From Phaeodactylibacter luteus (GTDB lineage Bacteria > Bacteroidota > Bacteroidia > Chitinophagales > Saprospiraceae), in NCBI RefSeq assembly GCF_007993045.1, contig NZ_VOOR01000010.1:62001-126000 (forward strand): a stretch of 64,000 nt of DNA, given 5' to 3'. Positions 52,147 through 58,474 of the stretch are shown in pieces (the first letter of the stretch is position 1; every line of letters begins with the position of its first letter). The notes beneath the pieces are model-generated. The model saw only the letters and a list, made by a program, of their open reading frames with translations, searched no databases and was not told the DNA's origin. The position numbers and the translations under genes were made by a program.

Positions 52147-53100
52147 ATGTCTATCCCCTCTATGCCCGAGCCATCCGTGCAGAAGCTGAGCCAGCTGAAA
52201 AGCGAGCTGAATGACAAAATCCCCCCGAAAATATTGGGCAGGAACCTGCTCATCGCTACCTGGAACATCAGGGCCTTTGGCAGCCTGACCAGGAAGTGGC
52301 AAACCTCCTCAGAGGACAGCCCCCGACGAAACCTGTCTTCAATACAGTACATTGCTGAAATTATTTCCAGATTTGATGTGATTGCCCTGCAGGAGGTTAA
52401 ATCAAACATCAGGGCATTGCGGGATACGCTGAAAATTTTAGGGGAAAACTGGAGCTTTGTGCTCACGGATGTCAACCGGGGGGCCTCTGGCAATGATGAG
52501 CGCATGGCTTACCTTTTTGATACCCGGAGGGTAAAGCTGTCCGGGCTGGCCTGCGAATTGGTCGTCCCCAACGAATGGCACGGCCAAATCGAACAAGGCC
52601 AGCTGATCAGTCAGTTTGTGAGGTCGCCTTATGCTGTGAGCTTCAAATCTGAGTCCAGTACGTTTATCCTATTGACGCTGCACATCAAGTACGGGCAATC
52701 ATCTGATGACCGGATTTCCGAACTGAGGGCTATCGCCAAGTGGATCAAAGAGTGGGCGACAAACTTGAATGCGTTTGACCAGAACCTGATCGCTCTGGGC
52801 GACTTCAACATCGATGCCAGAGGTGACTTGCTGGAGCAGACCTTCCTGTCAGAGGGGCTTTACATCCCCCCAAGCCTGAGCGACAAGAAGATCACAAGGT
52901 CTATCTTTGATGAGGAGAAGTACTACGACCAGATTGCCTGGTTTAAGAAAGGGGAAAAAGACCATCTGTCCATGACCTTCTCCGATGGAGGGAATTTTGA
53001 TTTCGTCCCTACCCTATGGGATGCCGATTCGGAAACCAAGCTGCAGTTCTCTTATATGCTGTCAGACCATTACCCTTTGTGGGCAGCGTTTCGATTATAG
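52147..53100 (+). CDS. Endonuclease/exonuclease/phosphatase (DNase I-like) family protein
   Basis: 317 residues from MSIPSMPEPSVQKLSQ; the longer frame from a TTG at 52072 overlaps mrr. EEP-fold motifs: LLIATWNIRAFGS (first strand, Asn), VIALQEVKSN (catalytic Glu), LTLHIKYGQSS, IALGDFNIDARGD (Asp and Asn) and the terminal LSDHYPLWAAF (Asp-His). No signal peptide, so a cytoplasmic nuclease. 64 nt downstream of mrr and co-directional, suggesting joint expression. Confidence 0.88.
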   Translation: MSIPSMPEPSVQKLSQLKSELNDKIPPKILGRNLLIATWNIRAFGSLTRKWQTSSEDSPRRNLSSIQYIAEIISRFDVIALQEVKSNIRALRDTLKILGENWSFVLTDVNRGASGNDERMAYLFDTRRVKLSGLACELVVPNEWHGQIEQGQLISQFVRSPYAVSFKSESSTFILLTLHIKYGQSSDDRISELRAIAKWIKEWATNLNAFDQNLIALGDFNIDARGDLLEQTFLSEGLYIPPSLSDKKITRSIFDEEKYYDQIAWFKKGEKDHLSMTFSDGGNFDFVPTLWDADSETKLQFSYMLSDHYPLWAAFRL

Positions 53101-53244
53101 CCATTACGCTTGCTGTGTGCTGGTATCCGTTTGACCTGCGTCAAATCCCTATGTTCACATAGCGGCAGCCCTAGCCCGGTACTGAAAAGTATTGCTGTCT
53201 AAGTACGCCCCCCCTGTCCTGCACAAAGGGGCGAAGCACTCCTG

Positions 53245-53700
53245 CTATAAAAACACCACCACCCGCCAGCCCTCATCATCCTGGCTGACTGCTGTGCTCC
53301 CCAATGCACGGAGGCTGTCGATACTCGGGGAGACATAATCGCAACAGCTGTCCTCCCCTCCGTCGTTGTAGCTGATGAGCAGGACTTCTACCACACTGCC
53401 CCTGACCAGAACCGTCAGACGGTCTGCTAGATTTCCCCGCTCAAGGACGGAGGGGGCGTCGATATGGAAGTGGCCGCCGGCATGCCATAGGCTGTAGCCA
53501 TAGGGGGCTGGAAGGTCACTGACTAGCCCGATATCGCCTGCCCGCAAGTTGAGGCTGTCAATCAGGTTGGCACCGGTCGTAGCATCGCGGATTTCCAATT
53601 CGATCAGTTCGCCGCCCCGCTCTGCGCAATAATTGCAACAGCCTGGAATCAGCAGGCACACCATCGTGCCTATCGCTATAATGAACAGCAGTTGCCTCAT
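53245..53700 (-). CDS. Small cysteine-rich lipoprotein, unknown
   Basis: 151 residues. Signal MRQLLFIIAIGTMVCLLIPG with lipobox Cys21, directly followed by CNYCAERGG and, further on, SCCDYVSPS: five or six cysteines that could form disulfides or bind metal. DATTGANLIDSLNLRAGDI in the middle suggests an Ig-like or carboxypeptidase-like beta fold. I do not recognise a family. Convergent with the nuclease genes. Confidence 0.65.
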   Translation of the reverse strand: MRQLLFIIAIGTMVCLLIPGCCNYCAERGGELIELEIRDATTGANLIDSLNLRAGDIGLVSDLPAPYGYSLWHAGGHFHIDAPSVLERGNLADRLTVLVRGSVVEVLLISYNDGGEDSCCDYVSPSIDSLRALGSTAVSQDDEGWRVVVFL

Positions 53701-54039
53701 GGATATTTAGGGCTAGTTTGTACAATTATGAATCAAGGTGCTATGCCAGGCAGCGCTGAACGCTTGTGCCCGCCCTCTAAAGTTACAAAAAGAAAATAGC
53801 CCCGACTAGGCCTAACCTTTGCTGATGCCCATTTGCCAATGCCAGGCTAAAGCCCGAAGGGCGCAAACCAGATTGTCGTTTTTTTGAGCCTGCCCCCTCC
53901 GCAAGGATTGGGGCCTGCCCCTGCCCGACGGCAGGTGCCGCTATGCTACGGGGCTCGCTATCCGCTCGGCCCCTCGCCCTACAGGCGTCGGGTCTGGCCT
54001 TCGGCCACCCCTTCGCAGCGCTAGGCCAATGCTAGGCTA

Positions 54040-54202
54040 GTGCCTTAAGCCATAAATCTCTGATACTTAAGTTGAAGTTATTTTCCGGCTAATCAAGGCG
54101 AAGGTTCGCGACTTTAGCCCGAGCTAAAGGAGCGGTTCTTTAACGAAGAGTAGGCGGAAAAGAACGAAACTTGGGGTGGCAAGGGTTTATGGCTTGAGGC
54201 AC
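54040..54202. mobile_element. MITE-like element, type B, copy B3 (163 nt)
   Basis: Ends GTGCCTTAAGCCATAAATC and GGGTTTATGGCTTGAGGCAC, flanked by TA (54038-54039; 54203-54204). Same length as B1 and B2 and inserted at the same point of an A copy as B2. Confidence 0.88.
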
Positions 54203-54204
54203 TA

Positions 54205-54368
54205 GTGGTTTGTCAAGTGTTAATTTATGGGTTGAGTGGGAGCGGATTTTGAGGCTAAATCAAGGCGGATGTTCCCGCGCATAGCAGCGCTACGTAAGGG
54301 GTTGTCCAACGAAGAGTAGCCTCAAAAGCCGCCGCAGGCAACCCCTAGTTTTAGCCTTGACAGACCAC
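54205..54368. mobile_element. MITE-like element, type C (164 nt)
   Basis: Ends GTGGTTTGTCAAG and CTTGACAGACCAC are inverted repeats, flanked by TA on both sides; it shares the left TA with the right flank of B3. Internal 11-bp perfect stem TTTTGAGGCTA/TAGCCTCAAAA encloses ATCAAGGCG, a TAGC-AGC-GCTA hairpin and AACGAAGAG. Its ends differ from type B while the core agrees. Confidence 0.85.
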
Positions 54369-54498
54369 TAGAGCCCCAAAAGCATAAACACCTGCGATAT
54401 TTTGGTTCACGCCCAGCCCGAAAAACATCAACGCCTGAGATATTTTGGCACACGCCCTTCTAATCTCCCCCTCACCATACGCTCTGGGCAGGCCAGCC

Positions 54499-55074
54499 TC
54501 ACCCTTGCCCTCCTCCACTGCCTTGGCGCAGGTACCACCACAGCCCTTTGGCATTCGACTGCATTTCGGGCATAAGGGCTTGCAGTAAAATGTGCTCCGA
54601 GAAAGCTAGTATGCCCCAGGTTACCATGAAGTAATAAAAGGCCGGGCTAAACCCTAGCGTGAACAGGGCGAAGAAAAAGCCCCCCTGTATATACCCCCCA
54701 ATCTTCCATGAGTAGAGGTGAAGGCTGGGAAAGCGGCCAAACTTGAGCAGCCCGATCAACTGTGCCAGCAACCAAAGCCCGATAAACACGCCAAAAGAGC
54801 TCCAATACGGAGAAAATTCCTCAGATTTGAACACGAAAATGCCTGCTATCGCGCCCAGGTACACGCCTACATCCGCTAGGGAATCCAAGCGGGCACCAAA
54901 TTCTGTCTCCAAGTGAAAAGCCCGGGCTATCCAGCCGTCCAAAATATCGGTGGCCAAGCTTATGCATATCAGCCAGGCAAAAAGGTTTTCTTCCCCTGAC
55001 CACAGGGCCCATAATACAAATGGGAAGCCAAGCAGGCGGAGCAGGGACAAGATATTTGGTATATTCAACGGCAT
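54499..55074 (-). CDS. CDP-alcohol phosphatidyltransferase
   Basis: 191 residues, about six membrane segments. The catalytic motif D-G-x2-A-R-x8-G-x3-D-x3-D is complete (DGWIARAFHLETEF then GARLDSLAD, about residues 45-67). Such enzymes join a CDP-activated lipid (CDP-diacylglycerol, or CDP-archaeol in archaea) to an alcohol such as glycerol phosphate, inositol phosphate or serine. Starts 14 nt from the divergent methyltransferase-like gene and close to the CDP-archaeol-synthase-like gene, a possible source of its CDP-lipid. Gly-rich C-terminus. Confidence 0.92.
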   Translation of the reverse strand: MPLNIPNILSLLRLLGFPFVLWALWSGEENLFAWLICISLATDILDGWIARAFHLETEFGARLDSLADVGVYLGAIAGIFVFKSEEFSPYWSSFGVFIGLWLLAQLIGLLKFGRFPSLHLYSWKIGGYIQGGFFFALFTLGFSPAFYYFMVTWGILAFSEHILLQALMPEMQSNAKGLWWYLRQGSGGGQG

Positions 55075-55088
55075 AGTTCGACAATTTT

Positions 55089-55754
55089 ATGATGGGACAA
55101 CATTTGCTGGTATTCTTTCAATTGGGCTTGATCTCGTTATCCGGGCTGCTCATCTCGCTCAGCCGGCAGGCCTCGCCCAGCAGCACCCGTAAAGTAATGG
55201 ATGCTGGGACGCTGCCCCGTTTCAGGTGGCTCATTTTATCTGCTCTGGGGATCAGCTTGGCGAGCTTCATGCTAAACGCCGCCCCTCTCCCTTTGCCAGG
55301 CTGGGCAACCTGGGCCTCCCTGCTGCTCCTCATTGCCGGGCTGGCACTGAGGTGGGCGGCGGTCAGGCAATTGGGCAATGCTTTCACCACAAAAATTGCC
55401 TTCCTACAGGGGCAGCTACTCCACACCAATGGGGTGTTCGCCTACATCCGCCACCCTTCGTATGCCGGCCTGCTGCTTTACGACCTGGGGCTGGGGCTGG
55501 CTATGTCAGACCTGATCAGCATCCTAGCCCTAACCTTGCTGCCGGCCCTGGCCGTATACCAGCGCATAGCAGTAGAAGAACGCGCCCTTTCCCAGCATTT
55601 TGGCCCATCCTATGCCCGTTACAAAGCGGCCACAGGGGCGCTTTTCCCCAACCTAAAACGAGCGCTTAATGCCCAGCCTGACCAACAGGAGGGAGAGTGC
55701 AACGTGCAAGCCAACCCCTGCGATGAACACAACGGCCCACTGCCCAAAAGATAG
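55089..55754 (+). CDS. Isoprenylcysteine carboxyl methyltransferase-like membrane protein
   Basis: 221 residues, about five membrane segments. The C-terminal half carries the ICMT/PEMT signature: GVFAYIRHPSYAGLLLYDLG (the S-adenosylmethionine-binding RHPxY region) and VEERALSQHFGPSYARYKAA. Bacterial members methylate small lipids or isoprenoids or have unknown substrates. The 3' end overlaps the convergent CDP-archaeol-synthase-like gene by 102 nt, and the start is 14 nt from the divergent phosphatidyltransferase, so it sits wedged in the lipid cluster. Confidence 0.85.
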   Translation: MMGQHLLVFFQLGLISLSGLLISLSRQASPSSTRKVMDAGTLPRFRWLILSALGISLASFMLNAAPLPLPGWATWASLLLLIAGLALRWAAVRQLGNAFTTKIAFLQGQLLHTNGVFAYIRHPSYAGLLLYDLGLGLAMSDLISILALTLLPALAVYQRIAVEERALSQHFGPSYARYKAATGALFPNLKRALNAQPDQQEGECNVQANPCDEHNGPLPKR

Positions 55755-56162
55755 CCCGTACAAATACCAGGCGGCCCAGCTGACCCCAAGCGCAGAGTCT
55801 GTCTTATCCACTACGATAAAGCCCCAGGTATAGCCCTGCGGGCGTTCCCCTTCGGCGGCGCCGAGCCGGCGCTTCAGCCACGAATTAGGCCATTCGGCCA
55901 GCACATAGGCCATTCCGGTCCACCAACCGCTTAAGCCGCTTTCCCAGGCCGGCTGCCCCTCTGGCAGCCCTGAAAACAGTACCGACAGCAGGGCCGTACA
56001 CAAAGGCATAAAGAGCATGCCCCGCCAAGTCTTGTTGCGCCCCAAAATGCGCGGTGCTACTGGCACCGCCAGCCCTTCTGCCAATTTCTTGCGCACCACA
56101 AGCATATGCAGTATGCCGGCTAAGGTGACGGGGAGCAATATGAACAGGTACAAAGGGGTCAT
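55653..56162 (-). CDS. CDP-archaeol synthase (CarS)-like cytidylyltransferase
   Basis: 169 residues, about five membrane segments, length as for archaeal CarS (DUF46). Conserved features: ILGRNKTWRGMLFMPL, the basic segment EWPNSWLKRRLGAAEGE and the metal-binding end VVDKTDSALGVSW. In archaea CarS loads CTP onto digeranylgeranylglyceryl phosphate; bacterial members are little studied and could activate phosphatidate-like lipids. ATGA overlap with the HMG-CoA reductase gene shows it is the last gene of the coupled operon. Confidence 0.85.
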   Translation of the reverse strand: MTPLYLFILLPVTLAGILHMLVVRKKLAEGLAVPVAPRILGRNKTWRGMLFMPLCTALLSVLFSGLPEGQPAWESGLSGWWTGMAYVLAEWPNSWLKRRLGAAEGERPQGYTWGFIVVDKTDSALGVSWAAWYLYGLSFGQWAVVFIAGVGLHVALSLLLVRLGIKRSF

Positions 56163-58474
56163 AGGGCCTCTTTTGAAACGCCATTCAGGACCTCGAGCAG
56201 GCGCAGTGCATTGCCAGACACCCGCTCCACAAAGGGGTAATCTGCAAGCACATTCCCGGAAAGGTAAAAACTGACCCTAGTCAGCAGGTACTCTTCCGTG
56301 GCGTAGCCCGCATCCTTCAGCCAGGCTGCCCAAGGCACAGGCTGCCCCCCCATAGCATAAGCATGCCTCAGCCATTGCAATGCCTCTCCAGGCTTGAACC
56401 CTGTAGGCAGTATAAAGCTCAGCCATTCCACGATGTCCCGCTGGGGAATGTTCCACATAGCCAGCTCCCAATCATAGATGCAAAGGCGTCCATCCCGCCG
56501 CAGTGCAACATTACGAGGGTTGAAATCATTGTGCACCAAAGCCTTAGGGGTAGCCAACTGCTGCCTGCGTACCTCCAGGGAACGCCAGTAGGCCGGCCCG
56601 CCTTCTGCAGCCCCCGCCCAAAAGGGGTGCCCGCTCTCCTGAGCGGCCACAGCTGCGAAGGCGGCATAGAGACGAGCAGCAGACCAGGGCGCAAAGTGGG
56701 GTACCTCCGGCAATGCCCCGGCCATCAGCTGATGACGAGAAAAGCGATGCACCCTCCCAATTCCGTCGAGGGCCGTTGCAATATCATCAGCCCCCCAAAG
56801 CCAAGGCTCCTGCTCCGTATTGAACAGCTTCATCTCCCCTTCTGGCAGCCATTCTATCAATATGGAGTAAAGCTCCCGCGCCTCCTCTTCCAGCCCGCCC
56901 AGCCAAAGCGGACAGGGCGGGCACTCCATTCCCTGCAAGGCCCGGTACACCGCCCCTTCTTTCAGGTGGCAGCCCTCATACTCTGTAAGGTGGCCGCCCC
57001 GCTCTAGCTCATCGGCCAGCTGAGGCTCGATCGCACGTGCCATCTTGCGGAGCCCACTCAGCACCTCATGCCCTGTGGGCTTCAGCTTCAGCAGTGCCAG
57101 CGCTGTACGCCCATTGGCGTAGCCCAACCGGAACGGGAATAGCCCAGTGAGCTTGCGGTTGACCCGCGCAGACAGCCCAGAAAGTATCCCTTCTCCGGCC
57201 AAGGGGATGGCGGCTAATTGGGCCGACTCCAGCTGTGCAGCCTTATCGCCTGCCAGATGCCCGCGTATAAAATCAGTGCCCAGCTCTGCCTTGACCAGCC
57301 AATTGACCGGCTTGTTCCGCCCCATTCGCTCATGCACCGCCGCGAACTGCCCGCCTACAATGGCAGAGAGCGTTGACAGCTCAAGCCCCAAAGCGAAACC
57401 GGCAATCAGGCGCGCAAAACGATGCGCATGGCCGGCCCCATTGCAGCCCATCAAGGCCAGCGCTTCTTGCTGCTTTGGCAACATCGTACCGCCCCCTACC
57501 GTGCCCGTTACCAAGTTGGGCAGGTAGAGGCTGGCCAGTACCCCGTCTTCCACTTCCTCCAAATCGAAAAAGGCACCTGAAGACTCGTGCAGGCTGCCCA
57601 GATCTTGCCCTGTGGCGGCAAACACCCCGGCAATCGCATTGGCGGCATTGATATTGTACCCCCACATCCCATCTTTGCGCGCCAGCTCTTTAGAATATTG
57701 CATACAGTCTAACAAAGCCGGTGCCTTTACCCTTAAGACTTTAGCCAACACTTCGGAAGAGAGCAGCGCCCGGGCCGTCACTGCAATGCCACGGCCAGAT
57801 TCCTGTGCATAGGCCGATAGCTTTTTATCAGAAGAGCCATTCCCTTCAATTACCCATTGCTCTGGCTCGAACCCAGCCTTTGAAGCCTTGCCCATCAGCC
57901 ACTTCATGGCATACCAGGTACAGGCCGTTGTCATATTCTGCCCGGAGGCGTCCCCAGTGGTATATACAAACCGGAGGTGGGCGCTGCGCTCGATCGCTAC
58001 CGGCTCCATAGACAGCAGGCGCGCATGGTTGGACTGTGCCTCTGCCTTTTGCCTTAGCCCATCCAGCTGCGCAACAGCCCACGTTGCAAAGCGCGCTGCC
58101 TCCCCCGCGCCCGGAAATAAGACCATCGGGCAGCGCACCATACGCTGCCTATGGACCTCTGCAGCAACTCCGCCACTGAGGCTCAATGCTTTAGCGCCCC
58201 GGTTGACACTCGCCAGCAAAGCCCCTTCCAGTGTGGCCATTGGCGCATAAACCCACTCTTCCCCTTCTTGGAACAGCAGTGGCCCGGCAAGCCCTACCGG
58301 TATCTCCACCGTGCCGATTGCTGCCTCTATCTTGTGCTGAAAATGGAGCTCGCCGAGCGTACCCTCCGCGATAGCTTCCAGGTGATAACCCTGCAATTTT
58401 AAATAAGCCAGCCTTTCCTGCCTTGCCCTTTCAGAGTTGTGGCCCCTGCCAGGTACCGTAGGGTATGTCCTCAT
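56159..58474 (-). CDS. HMG-CoA reductase fused to a C-terminal APH/choline-kinase-like domain
   Basis: 771 residues. Residues 1 to about 430 form an HMG-CoA reductase: HKIEAAIGTVEIPVGLAGPL (48-67), catalytic Glu83 in MATLEGALLAS, GDASGQNM in place of the usual GDAMGMNM, Lys217 in SSDKK, Asp291 in TGQD, GGGTMLPKQ and catalytic His381 in VHERMGRN. So all four catalytic residues are kept. Residues about 450-771 form a phosphotransferase of the aminoglycoside/choline kinase type: HNDFNPRN (648-655, catalytic Asp650) and metal-binding Asp668 in IYDWE. Makes mevalonate from HMG-CoA; the kinase substrate is unknown. ATGA overlaps on both sides couple it to the dikinase and CarS-like genes. Confidence 0.92.
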   Translation of the reverse strand: MRTYPTVPGRGHNSERARQERLAYLKLQGYHLEAIAEGTLGELHFQHKIEAAIGTVEIPVGLAGPLLFQEGEEWVYAPMATLEGALLASVNRGAKALSLSGGVAAEVHRQRMVRCPMVLFPGAGEAARFATWAVAQLDGLRQKAEAQSNHARLLSMEPVAIERSAHLRFVYTTGDASGQNMTTACTWYAMKWLMGKASKAGFEPEQWVIEGNGSSDKKLSAYAQESGRGIAVTARALLSSEVLAKVLRVKAPALLDCMQYSKELARKDGMWGYNINAANAIAGVFAATGQDLGSLHESSGAFFDLEEVEDGVLASLYLPNLVTGTVGGGTMLPKQQEALALMGCNGAGHAHRFARLIAGFALGLELSTLSAIVGGQFAAVHERMGRNKPVNWLVKAELGTDFIRGHLAGDKAAQLESAQLAAIPLAGEGILSGLSARVNRKLTGLFPFRLGYANGRTALALLKLKPTGHEVLSGLRKMARAIEPQLADELERGGHLTEYEGCHLKEGAVYRALQGMECPPCPLWLGGLEEEARELYSILIEWLPEGEMKLFNTEQEPWLWGADDIATALDGIGRVHRFSRHQLMAGALPEVPHFAPWSAARLYAAFAAVAAQESGHPFWAGAAEGGPAYWRSLEVRRQQLATPKALVHNDFNPRNVALRRDGRLCIYDWELAMWNIPQRDIVEWLSFILPTGFKPGEALQWLRHAYAMGGQPVPWAAWLKDAGYATEEYLLTRVSFYLSGNVLADYPFVERVSGNALRLLEVLNGVSKEAL

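Larger units (their letters stand above)
53855..54462 (+). repeat. Repeat family A, copy A8 (forward, long variant), split by MITEs B3 and C
   Basis: Leader GGGCGCAAACCAGATTGTCG, core with a duplicated CTCCGCAAGGATTGGGGCC part, long insert, then AATGCTAGGCTA. After the two MITEs the tail module occurs twice (AAAAGCATAAACACCTGCG and AAAAACATCAACGCCTGAG, each ending in CACGCCC). The tail TTTTGGTTCACGCCC is the inverse of the leader. Confidence 0.85.
53701..54498. other. Non-coding interval with repeat A8 and MITEs B3 and C
   Basis: About 800 bases: end fragment of an A copy near 53838, repeat A8 (53855-54462), and inside it B3 (54040-54202) and C (54205-54368) back to back. No gene. Confidence 0.75.
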
